Below, piece after piece: positions 6,509-13,499 of a stretch of 27,569 nucleotides of DNA. Made by a program: the position numbers and the translations under genes. Under the pieces are notes generated by a model, which worked only from the letters and a program-made list of their open reading frames with translations, was not told where the DNA came from and made no database searches. How positions within the stretch are numbered: position 1 is the stretch's first letter; each line of letters begins with the position of its first letter. Source of the stretch: Acidobacteriaceae bacterium (GTDB taxonomy: Bacteria; Acidobacteriota; Terriglobia; Terriglobales; Acidobacteriaceae); assembly GCA_030049955.1 (NCBI GenBank), contig JASIJX010000471.1:1-27569 (forward strand), in the 5' to 3' direction.

Positions 6509-7731
6509 GCCCCTGCGCTCCCGGCCCTTGCACTTCCAGTCTTGCCCAGCACCGCGTCGCGGTCACCTTCCATCAGGTATCCAATCTCGCGCTCCGCGCT
6601 GCGCGCCAAATACACATCGAAGTCCGGCAGCCCAATCCGGCTCAAACAGCGGTCGCCCCACGCCTCAGTGCCGGTGAAACTATGAATCGTCTCCACAACG
6701 CGCCGGCGCCCATCCGAAGGACATACGCCTTCGTCGTAGCTCACGCTTCCCACCGGAGCAAACCGCTCTTCAGCCTGGCCGCAGTGCGGGCAAACCAGCC
6801 GCCAGATCACCTCGCGGCTCAATTCCAGCGTCACTTCCCGCGTCCTCAAATCCTCGCAGGCCCGCATCCACAATCCCTTCACGGTGATTTCATCTGACCG
6901 CTCCGCCAGCCGCACCAGCTCCGGGATCGTGTAATGGCTCATGCAATCTGGATTTTCCGTGTACTCCACTGTGTACGAGCTGTGATTGAGCCCCTCGAAG
7001 ACAAACCCGCGTCCGGCCAGCGTCGGCAGCCCGTGCAGCAGCTTCACCGCTTCCTGCACCTCAATTCCCGCGATGATCGAAGAGATGGTCGGCGTCGTCG
7101 GCACCTTGCCTTCGGCATCCGGCCGGTGCGCCAGCAGATTGCACGACATGCGCCGCTCCAGGATCGCCCAATCCACCTCGCCCAACGTGCACTCGTAGCA
7201 GGGTGGCTGTCCCGGGGCAAACACGCGCGCCACGCCGTTGATGCCCTCGATGGCGCCATCGATCCACGGCCGTCCCATCTTCCACGCCGCGCGGTTGATC
7301 CATAGCCGCGCCTCGCGGTTATCCAACCCGGCAATCACAATATCTGCCCAGTCGAACAGCCCCAGCCCGCACTCGCGAACAACGTTGGCAACAATGCTTT
7401 GCGCCTCGGCCCCCGGGGCAAGAGCACTATAAGCGCGCGCCGCAGCCACAGCCTTGCGTTCGCCAATATCCTCAGCGCGGTACAGCACCGAACGCGACAG
7501 ATTCGATTCCTCGATCGAGTCCATGTCCACAACCGCAACGCGGCGAAAGCCGAGCAGCGCCAGGTTCTTGAGAATCTCGTTGCCCAGCGCGCCCGCGCCA
7601 ATCACCAGCACGCGGCAGGCGGCAATTCGCGACTGATCCCACCACGGAATCATGCGTAGCCGGCTGTACCGGTCTTCGCTGATTGCGCCAATCGCCGCGC
7701 TCCTGTCTGCACTCGTGGAAATCGTCGCCAT
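6505..7731 (-). CDS. E1-like (ThiF/MoeB/UBA superfamily) activating enzyme
   Basis: 408 aa. E1 enzymes adenylate the C-terminal Gly of a ubiquitin-like protein and pass it to a cysteine. Residues ~20-240 form the adenylation domain: RYSRLRMIPWW, nucleotide loop VLVIGAGALGNE (Gly45-Gly50), acidic VVDMDSIEESNLSR (69-80), Lys93 and Asp137. C178-Y-E-C181 is the first zinc pair and C263-M-S-H266 (after NPDC) takes the place of the second, CxxH rather than CxxC. Cys187 in RRMSCNLL lies just after the first zinc pair, before the crossover VPTTPTISSIIAGIEVQEA, and is the best candidate catalytic Cys. Residues ~290-400 form an extra C-terminal region with C314-x2-C317 and Cys337, possibly a second zinc ribbon that binds E2 or the ubiquitin-like protein. 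It is 12 bases after the ubiquitin-like gene and overlaps the JAB gene by four. Confidence 0.92.
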   Translation of the reverse strand: MATISTSADRSAAIGAISEDRYSRLRMIPWWDQSRIAACRVLVIGAGALGNEILKNLALLGFRRVAVVDMDSIEESNLSRSVLYRAEDIGERKAVAAARAYSALAPGAEAQSIVANVVRECGLGLFDWADIVIAGLDNREARLWINRAAWKMGRPWIDGAIEGINGVARVFAPGQPPCYECTLGEVDWAILERRMSCNLLAHRPDAEGKVPTTPTISSIIAGIEVQEAVKLLHGLPTLAGRGFVFEGLNHSSYTVEYTENPDCMSHYTIPELVRLAERSDEITVKGLWMRACEDLRTREVTLELSREVIWRLVCPHCGQAEERFAPVGSVSYDEGVCPSDGRRRVVETIHSFTGTEAWGDRCLSRIGLPDFDVYLARSAEREIGYLMEGDRDAVLGKTGSARAGSAGA

Positions 7732-7743
7732 CTGCGCCCCTTC

Positions 7744-8019
7744 CTACCGGCCGCCCGCTGTGATCTCCGGTTGCAGCCGCAGAATGTCGCCGTCCTTCAC
7801 CTGCGCCTCGGCCAGCGTCTGCATATCCTGCACCTGCCGGCCCGAGTTCTTGTGGTGGAACTTGTAACTCAGCGGAGCGCCGTCCGGCCCATTCATAGGC
7901 AGCCGCAACTTTTCCACCAGCACCGCGATAATCCGGTTGCACGGCGCGTCGTCCGGCAGTTCCACCGGCACGCGCTTGTTTTCCGTCGAGTCGTACACCG
8001 TCACGTTAATGGTCGCCAT
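7744..8019 (-). CDS. Ubiquitin-like beta-grasp protein (YukD-like) with GG-R tail
   Basis: 91 aa. I start it at the ATG at 8019 because MATINVTVYD begins a beta-grasp strand; the same frame remains open upstream to 8166, but that part overlaps the protease gene and has no sense. Strands and helix follow the YukD/EsaB-type ubiquitin-like pattern: INVTVYD, RVPVELPD, helix CNRIIAVLVEKLRLP, then LSYKFHHKNSG and the closing DGDILRLQPE. The C-terminus reads EITAGGR, so removing one Arg exposes a diglycine, as in ubiquitin precursors. It would be the conjugated modifier. It is 37 bases after the protease gene and 12 before the E1 gene. YukD itself belongs to type VII secretion, but the GG tail and E1/E2/JAB neighbours argue for conjugation here. 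Confidence 0.85.
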   Translation of the reverse strand: MATINVTVYDSTENKRVPVELPDDAPCNRIIAVLVEKLRLPMNGPDGAPLSYKFHHKNSGRQVQDMQTLAEAQVKDGDILRLQPEITAGGR

Positions 8020-8056
8020 CGTTCCGTCTCTGTCTCCTGATACCGTTTGCTCGCGC

Positions 8057-9112
8057 TCACCGCGTAGCGGTCTTCTCAGCCTGCTCAAACTGCATGAGGT
8101 AGTCGCGTCCCCGGCCGTAGAAGTTCCAGCCGCTGGCGTCGAGCAGCGCATCCGCGCGCACCGCAAAATTCAGGTTTTCAGCGTTGGGACTGCTGCTCCT
8201 GTCCACCATCGAGGTCACAATGCCTGCCAGCTCCCCGCGCGCGTCAAAAAGCGGCCCGCCGCTGTTGCCCGGGCTCACGGGCGCCGTAATCTGCAGCGCG
8301 TCCCCATCCTTACGCGAAACAATTCCGGCGCTGAGCGTAAACCGCAGCCCCTGCGGATGGCCGATCACGTAGATCGATTCGCCGTCCTTCACCTGCTGAT
8401 CCGCCGCTACCGGCATCGTAAAGCTGCCTTCGCCCTCTTCGCGCGGAAGCCACAGCAGAGCGAGATCGAGGCTCCGATGCCGCGCAACAACCTCAGCCTC
8501 TGCCCACGTCCCGGACTCCGACGCCACCAGCGCATGCGGCCCACCTGTCCGGCCCACCCCGCCGTTCACCACGTGCAGTGCGGTCGCAATCAAATACCCC
8601 TGGTGCGTCGCTTCAAGCAGCACGCCCGCCCCCAGCACCGCCGACGGTCCCTCCACCTTCGAGAACCAGTTGCGCTGCGTCGGAGTAATGACCGTGACCA
8701 GCGGCTTCAACTCGTCGGAAACCTGCTCCGCCGTCAGGTCCTGCGTCGCCGGCAGTGACGGAAAATTAGTGCGGCCATCCAGCTCGCTCAAGCCGCTGCT
8801 CACCACCGACGGCGTCGGCGCAGCCGTAAATGCCACCACCCCGCCAATGGTCGTGAGAATGCCGCTGATCGCCAGCAGCGTAGAGAAAAATGAGATCCAT
8901 GCGTAGCGTGTGCGCGGCGGCATCCCGCGCATGGCCGCACGCAGCACCAGCGTAATCACACACAGCACCGGTAGCACCAGCACCAATGGCGAAAGGCACA
9001 GCCGGGCCCACCAAGCGATCGGCGAATCAAGCTTCGCCGTCACACCTCGAGGTTCGTCCGCCGAGTCTCGGGTATGAGCGATCTCGTCCGGACTAATGAC
9101 AATCTTTTCCAT
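8057..9112 (-). CDS. Membrane-anchored trypsin-like (S1/HtrA-type) serine protease
   Basis: 351 aa. After a soluble N-terminus (1-35) come two hydrophobic segments (~36-60 and ~72-97) and then a chymotrypsin-fold domain (~135-335) with the full triad: His180 in ATALHVV, Asp216 in SLDLALL and Ser284 in SPGNSGGPL. There is no PDZ domain, unlike DegP. With two helices, N-terminus and protease would lie on the same side of the membrane; which side is not clear. It is the first gene of the ubiquitin-like operon. The ATG at 9112 has no purine-rich ribosome binding site: the bases before it read ACCTCCTG, so an AGGAGGT (9114-9120) sits on the opposite strand. An in-frame TAG lies just upstream, so no earlier ATG is possible, and the next Met (61) would delete the first helix. 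Substrate unknown; the ubiquitin-like precursor, a modified target or a membrane signal are options. Confidence 0.85.
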   Translation of the reverse strand: MEKIVISPDEIAHTRDSADEPRGVTAKLDSPIAWWARLCLSPLVLVLPVLCVITLVLRAAMRGMPPRTRYAWISFFSTLLAISGILTTIGGVVAFTAAPTPSVVSSGLSELDGRTNFPSLPATQDLTAEQVSDELKPLVTVITPTQRNWFSKVEGPSAVLGAGVLLEATHQGYLIATALHVVNGGVGRTGGPHALVASESGTWAEAEVVARHRSLDLALLWLPREEGEGSFTMPVAADQQVKDGESIYVIGHPQGLRFTLSAGIVSRKDGDALQITAPVSPGNSGGPLFDARGELAGIVTSMVDRSSSPNAENLNFAVRADALLDASGWNFYGRGRDYLMQFEQAEKTATR

Positions 9113-9189
9113 CAGGAGGTTCTACCGGGGTTGTTGGAAGTCCCGACAATTCTCACCTCTCCATGGCTGGATTTGCAAGCAGTGAAAAT

Positions 9190-9285
9190 GCAGGCCCGTA
9201 TCCGAAGTTTTGAAGGGCACGGGCTTTAGCCCGTGCATTGAAAACCTCTCAAAATGAGCAGGACTTCAGCCTCTGAGGAAGCACG
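9190..9285. repeat. REP-like palindromic element, copy 1
   Basis: GCACGGGCT-TT-AGCCCGTGC (9217-9236) is a 9-bp perfect inverted repeat. It is followed after about 30 bases by a degenerate second unit (gcaggacttcagcctctg) and by 'ctgaggaagcacgcatt'. The same order, hairpin then second 'ctttagccc' unit then 'ctgagga-cgcgcat', recurs at 22582-22655, so this is a dispersed composite element rather than a private terminator. No T-tract follows either hairpin. Confidence 0.7.
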
Positions 9286-9344
9286 CATTCAAGCTGACCC
9301 GCTCCAATCGCAAACATGCCAGTATCGCGATCAGGCAGGTATAC

Positions 9345-9361
9345 TTGTGGTCTGACCTCTT
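9345..9361. promoter_or_regulatory. GntR/FadR-type operator candidate upstream of uxaC
   Basis: TTGTGGTCTGACC contains GGTC-T-GACC centred on base 9353, the core shared by many FadR-subfamily GntR regulator sites (T-G-G-T-x-x-x-A-C-C-A). FadR-subfamily regulators commonly control uronate and hydroxy-acid genes. It sits 50-65 bases before the uxaC start and immediately upstream of the weak -35-like TTGAAG, which fits repression or substrate-responsive control. No GntR gene lies in the window. Confidence 0.4.
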
Positions 9362-9410
9362 GAAGCGCTAATCTTGTACCGCTAATTTTGCGGATTTATC
9401 GAGGACTAAG

Positions 9411-10838
9411 ATGGATACCATGCTGATCGCTCCCGACCTTGTCGGTCCCGACCGCCTGTTCCCCGCCGAAACAGACACGCGCAAGATCGCCCGCCGCCTC
9501 TATGACGAAGTTAAAAATCTTCCCATCATCAGCCCGCACGGGCATACGCAGGCAGGGTGGTTCGCGCGCAATGAGCCGTTTCCAGATCCGGCTACGCTCT
9601 TCGTCCAACCCGATCATTACGTCTTCCGCATGCTCTACAGCCAGGGCATATCGATGGACGATCTCGAAATCGGTCAGCCCGTCATCCGCGATCCGCGCAA
9701 AGTCTGGCGCATCTTCGCCAGCCATTATTACCTCTTCCGCGGCACGCCCACGCGCATGTGGCTCGACTACGCCTTTCAGGAGCTCTTCGGCCTCAAGGAG
9801 CGGCTCTCCGAAAAAACCGCCGACCTCTATTTCGATACCATCGACGCGCGGCTGCGCACGCCGGAGTTTCTGCCCCGCGCCTTGTACGACCGCTTCAAAA
9901 TTGAAGTGCTCGCCACCACCGATTCCCCGCTCGATTCGCTTGCCGATCACCAGGCCATCCGCAGCTCGGACTGGAACGCCCGCGGCAACGTTCGTATCTT
10001 GCCCACATTCCGCCCCGACTCGGTCGTCGATCCCGAATTCCACGGCTTCACTGAGCGCATCGCCAAACTCGGCGAGCAAACCGGCGAAGACACCGGCAAA
10101 TGGTGTGGCTATCTGCGCGCTCTTCAGTCAGCGCGCGCGCGTTTCCGCGCACTCGGCTGCACCGCCACTGATCACGGCCATCCCACGGCGCAGACCGCCA
10201 ATCTTTCTGCCAGCGAGGCCGAAGCGCTGTACAGCAAAATCATCGGCAGCAAAGCGACGGCCGCCGAGCAGGAGCTGTTCCGTGCGCAGATGCTCACCGA
10301 GATGGCGCGCATGAGCGTCGAAGACGGCCTGGTGATGCAGATTCACCCCGGCGCCGTGCGCAATCACAACAAGAAAATCTACGAGCGCTACGGCCGCGAC
10401 ATGGGCGCCGACATTCCTCGCGCCATCGACTACGTCGAGTCGCTGCGGCCGCTGCTCGACCGTTTCGGCAACGAGAGCAAGCTCACCATCATCCTCTTCA
10501 TGCTCGACGAGTCAACCATCAGCCGCGAGCTCGCGCCGCTGGCCGGCCACTACCCATGCCTGCGCCTCGGTCCGCCCTGGTGGTTCCACGACAGCCCCGA
10601 AGGCATGATGCGCTTCCGCGAGCTGGCTACCGAGACCGCGGGTTTCTACAATACTGTAGGGTTCAACGACGACACGCGCGCCTTCCTGTCGATTCCGGCG
10701 CGGCACGATGTTGCCCGCCGCATCGACTGCGCCTTCCTCGCCCGGCTGGTCGCCGAGCAGCGGCTTGATGAGGACGAAGCAGTGGAAGTGGCGCGCGACC
10801 TGGCCTACGGGCTGGCAAAGAAAGCTTACAAACTGTAG
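9411..10838 (+). CDS. uxaC: Glucuronate/uronate isomerase
   Basis: 475 aa, the usual UxaC length. It interconverts D-glucuronate and D-fructuronate (or D-galacturonate and D-tagaturonate), the entry step of hexuronate catabolism. The N-terminal SPHGHTQAGWF carries His43 and His45, the H-x-H metal site of the amidohydrolase-like fold. Later blocks typical of the family are RMWLDYAFQELFG, EVLATTDSPLDSL, MQIHPGAVRNHN and the C-terminal GFNDDTRAFLSIPARHD, with the conserved acidic pair. The ATG at 9411 has GAGGA five bases upstream; a second in-frame ATG at 9420 would lack that spacing. It leads a four-gene uronate operon, with the transporter starting 16 bases after its stop. Confidence 0.95.
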   Translation: MDTMLIAPDLVGPDRLFPAETDTRKIARRLYDEVKNLPIISPHGHTQAGWFARNEPFPDPATLFVQPDHYVFRMLYSQGISMDDLEIGQPVIRDPRKVWRIFASHYYLFRGTPTRMWLDYAFQELFGLKERLSEKTADLYFDTIDARLRTPEFLPRALYDRFKIEVLATTDSPLDSLADHQAIRSSDWNARGNVRILPTFRPDSVVDPEFHGFTERIAKLGEQTGEDTGKWCGYLRALQSARARFRALGCTATDHGHPTAQTANLSASEAEALYSKIIGSKATAAEQELFRAQMLTEMARMSVEDGLVMQIHPGAVRNHNKKIYERYGRDMGADIPRAIDYVESLRPLLDRFGNESKLTIILFMLDESTISRELAPLAGHYPCLRLGPPWWFHDSPEGMMRFRELATETAGFYNTVGFNDDTRAFLSIPARHDVARRIDCAFLARLVAEQRLDEDEAVEVARDLAYGLAKKAYKL

Positions 10839-10854
10839 CGGAGCACGCGGGTCA

Positions 10855-12180
10855 ATGGAAACCAGGACAGCAGAAACGCAGGCAGCGGCAAATTCCTCGC
10901 TCGCCCAACGAATGGGCTACGTGCGCTGGGCCATCTGCGCTTTCCTGTTCTTCGCCACCGTGATCGCCTACGTGGATCGCGGCGTCATCGCTTACCTCGA
11001 GAAGTTTCTCGAGGGCGTCATCCCAGGACTGAACAGCGTCAAGTACGGCTATATTCTCGCCGCGTTTCAGGCCGCATACGCCATCGGTATGGTGGTGGCC
11101 GGCGGATTGACTGACAAGCTGGGAACGCGAAAGGCATTCGCCATCGCTATCGGCCTCTGGAGCGTCGCAGCGATGCTGCCCGGCGCCGCGTTTTCGGTCA
11201 TCACCTTCGGCATCGCCATGTTCATGCTCGGCCTGGGCGAGGCGGCCAACTTCCCTGCGTGCATCAAGACGGTCGCCGAGTGGTTTCCCAAGCGCGAACG
11301 AGCGTTAGCCACCGGCATCTTCAACTCCGGCGCCAATATTGGCAACATCGTCGTGCCGCTGGTCGTCCCGGCACTGGTAGTGCTGGTCACCTGGCGCGGC
11401 GCGTTTATCGCTACAGGCGCCATGGGCATCGTATGGCTCATCGCCTGGCTCCTCTACTACCGCCGGCCGGAGGAGCATCGCAGGGTTTCCAAAGCTGAAC
11501 TGAATCTGATTCTCAGCGATCCGGCTGAAAGGCTCGAAACCGTCCCGTGGAGTCGGGTATTGCCGTGCCGGGAAACATGGGCATTCGCCATCGGCAAGTT
11601 TCTCACCGACCCAATCTGGTGGTTCTATCTCTTCTGGCTTCCGCGTTATTTGCAATCCACCTTCGGGCTTAGCCTGTCACAAAACCGGCTGCCGCTGGTT
11701 ATCGTCTACAGCATTTCAACCGTGGGCAGTATTGGCGGCGGATGGATTTCGTCCATTCTGCTGAAAGCCGGCAAAAGCACAAACGTGTCGCGCAAGACCG
11801 CCATGCTCGTCTGCACGCTGTGTGTCTTGCCGGTCTTTGCCGCGCCATACCTCCATCACCTTTGGCTGGTAGTGGCGCTCGTGGGTCTGGCCGCCGCCGC
11901 GCATCAAGGCTGGTCAGCCAATATATTCACGCTTCCATCCGACGTCTTCCCCAAGGCAGCCGTCGGCAGTGTCATCGGCATTGGCGGCATGGCAGGAGCA
12001 ATCGGCGGCGTTTTGCTCCAGTTGGCGACCGGATACATCGTGAAATTTACCAATAGCTACGTGCCGCTCTTCGTCGTAGCCTGTGTCGCTTACCCGTTGG
12101 CTCTGGTCATCATTCACGCAATCACGCCCAGGCTGGCGCCCGCGCGTGTCGACTTACCCCAAAAGGCGGAAACCGCATGA
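10855..12180 (+). CDS. MFS transporter, anion:cation symporter type (ExuT-like)
   Basis: 441 aa with about 12 transmembrane segments, the usual layout of the ACS branch of the major facilitator superfamily that imports hexuronates, glucarate and related sugar acids by proton symport. Family marks are VIAYVDRGVIAY in helix 1 (the N/AY-x-DR block), the loop GLTDKLGTRKAF between helices 2 and 3, and helix 5 ATGIFNSGANIGN. I chose the ATG at 10855, just before METRTAETQ, because the longer open frame from 10708 overlaps uxaC in another phase; GGAG lies about 11 bases upstream. The stop overlaps the next ATG by four bases. Substrate (glucuronate/galacturonate) is inferred from the operon. Confidence 0.85.
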   Translation: METRTAETQAAANSSLAQRMGYVRWAICAFLFFATVIAYVDRGVIAYLEKFLEGVIPGLNSVKYGYILAAFQAAYAIGMVVAGGLTDKLGTRKAFAIAIGLWSVAAMLPGAAFSVITFGIAMFMLGLGEAANFPACIKTVAEWFPKRERALATGIFNSGANIGNIVVPLVVPALVVLVTWRGAFIATGAMGIVWLIAWLLYYRRPEEHRRVSKAELNLILSDPAERLETVPWSRVLPCRETWAFAIGKFLTDPIWWFYLFWLPRYLQSTFGLSLSQNRLPLVIVYSISTVGSIGGGWISSILLKAGKSTNVSRKTAMLVCTLCVLPVFAAPYLHHLWLVVALVGLAAAAHQGWSANIFTLPSDVFPKAAVGSVIGIGGMAGAIGGVLLQLATGYIVKFTNSYVPLFVVACVAYPLALVIIHAITPRLAPARVDLPQKAETA

Positions 12181-13499
12181 GCCTCTTTTACGCACAAGGA
12201 AGCGCTGATACCGATCTTTCGCCCGAGCAGTTGAAGAGCCTGCTCACAGAAGCCCTCGTCAGACTGGGTGACCGCCGCAAAGTGCTCGTGGTCCCGCCCG
12301 ACCAGAGCCGCGAACACTCCCGCGCCGGCGAGCTGACGCGCTACGCATGGGAGCACTACGGCGACCGGCTCAAGGCCGTGTTGCCCGCCATTGGCACGCA
12401 CACGCCCATGCGGCCCGACCAGATCGCCCACATGTTCGACGGCGTGCCGCAGGATCTGTTCCGCGTGCACAACTGGCGCACTGACATCGAAACCCTCGGC
12501 GAAGTCCCCGCCGAGTTCATCCGCGAGCAGTCGGAAGGCATGCTGAATTACTCCTGGCCCGCGCAGGTCAACCGGCTCATCTCGCAGGGCGGCTTCGATC
12601 TGATCCTCTCCATCGGCCAGGTCGTCCCCCACGAAGTCATCGGCATGGCCAACTACACCAAAAACATCCTGATCGGCGCCGGCGGCCGCGAGGGCATCAA
12701 CCGCAGCCATTACCTCGGCGCCGTCTACGGTATGGAGCGCATTATGGGCCGCGCCGAAACCCCAGTGCGCGCCGTGCTCAACTACGCCTCCGACCGCTTC
12801 CTGCGTCACCTGCCCCTCGTCTACGTGCACACAGTGGTCGGCCGCAGGCCGCAAGGCGGTCTCGCTGTGCGCGGGCTTTTCATCGGCGACGATATCGAGT
12901 GTTTCCTCAAGGCCTCAGAGCTGAGCCTCAAGGTGAACTTCGAAATGGTCGAAGAACCTATCCGCAAAGCCGTGGTCTATCTGCACCCCAGCGAGTTTGG
13001 CAGCACCTGGATCGGCAACAAAGCCGTCTACCGCACGCGCATGGCGCTCGCCGACGGCGCAGAGCTGATTATCCTCGCGCCCGGCGTGCACGAGTTCGGC
13101 GAAGACAAAGGCATCGACGCGCTCATCCGTAAATATGGGTATCGCGGCACGCCGGCCACGCTCAAAGCCGTCGCAGAAAACCCCGATCTCGCTGCGGACC
13201 TGAGCGCCGCAGCGCATCTGATTCACGCCTCGTCCGAGGGCCGCTTCCGCATCACCTGGTGCCCGGCAAAGCTGAGCCGCGAAGAGGTGGAGAGCGTTGG
13301 CTACGCATATGGCGATGTTGCCCAAATGATGCAGCGCTACGACCCGCAGAAGTTGCGGCACGGTCTCAATCGCGTCGAAGGCGAAGACATCTTCTTCGTC
13401 GCCAACCCCGGACTCGGTTTATGGGCACATCGCAGCCGGCTCAATTCGGTAGTCGACGAGGAAGAAAGCCCAAATGCCACCATGGCGGAGAAAGCATGA
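12177..13499 (+). CDS. LarA-like nickel-pincer racemase/epimerase
   Basis: 440 aa, about the size of lactate racemase LarA (DUF2088 N-terminal domain). LarA-family enzymes use a nickel-pincer nucleotide to epimerise alpha-hydroxy acids at C2. The catalytic set appears complete: His75 in AIGTHTPM (LarA His108), then VVPHEVIG with His152, Lys162 in NYTKNILIG where LarA binds its cofactor through lysine, and His178 in INRSH. The usual S-G-G before that lysine is A-N-Y here. In this uronate operon the substrate is probably a sugar acid, for example C2 epimerisation of an aldonate, not lactate. Genes for cofactor synthesis (larB, larC, larE) are not in the window. Start and stop each overlap a neighbour by four bases, so it is firmly part of the operon. 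Substrate is inference. Confidence 0.82.
   Translation: MSLFYAQGSADTDLSPEQLKSLLTEALVRLGDRRKVLVVPPDQSREHSRAGELTRYAWEHYGDRLKAVLPAIGTHTPMRPDQIAHMFDGVPQDLFRVHNWRTDIETLGEVPAEFIREQSEGMLNYSWPAQVNRLISQGGFDLILSIGQVVPHEVIGMANYTKNILIGAGGREGINRSHYLGAVYGMERIMGRAETPVRAVLNYASDRFLRHLPLVYVHTVVGRRPQGGLAVRGLFIGDDIECFLKASELSLKVNFEMVEEPIRKAVVYLHPSEFGSTWIGNKAVYRTRMALADGAELIILAPGVHEFGEDKGIDALIRKYGYRGTPATLKAVAENPDLAADLSAAAHLIHASSEGRFRITWCPAKLSREEVESVGYAYGDVAQMMQRYDPQKLRHGLNRVEGEDIFFVANPGLGLWAHRSRLNSVVDEEESPNATMAEKA

Larger units (their letters stand above)
9113..9410. other. Divergent intergenic region between two operons
   Basis: 298 bases separating the ubiquitin-like operon (leftward) from the uronate operon (rightward). 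It must hold both promoters. Besides the REP-like element and the GntR-type palindrome listed separately, I see a weak plus-strand promoter: TTGAAG (9360-9365), 17 bases, TAATTT (9383-9388), about 22 bases before the uxaC ATG. I could not identify a convincing promoter for the leftward operon. Confidence 0.4.

Noticed and set aside
7744..8019. ThiS/MoaD sulfur carrier with the E1 as ThiF/MoeB
   Set aside because: The modifier ends in GG-R and is longer than ThiS; an E2 and a RING-like protein are encoded alongside, and no thiamine or molybdopterin synthesis genes are adjacent.
7744..8166. 140-aa version of the ubiquitin-like protein
   Set aside because: The first 49 residues overlap the protease gene and are low in sense; the beta-grasp strand begins at the ATG at 8019.
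2658..9112. Type VII secretion locus (because of the YukD-like protein and FHA domain)
   Set aside because: No EssC-type ATPase, WXG100 protein or other secretion component; E1, E2, JAMM and a GG tail fit conjugation instead.
2658..9112. CBASS (Cap2/Cap3) or Bil antiviral operon
   Set aside because: No CD-NTase or effector as in CBASS, and the gene set includes RING, FHA, GYF and a serine protease not found in the Bil set; the flanking genes are metabolic, not a defence island.
12177..13499. Loss of the LarA cofactor lysine, suggested by GGREG near residue 169
   Set aside because: Better alignment puts the lysine at Lys162 (NYTKNILIG) with His152 and His178 at the right distances, so the site is intact.
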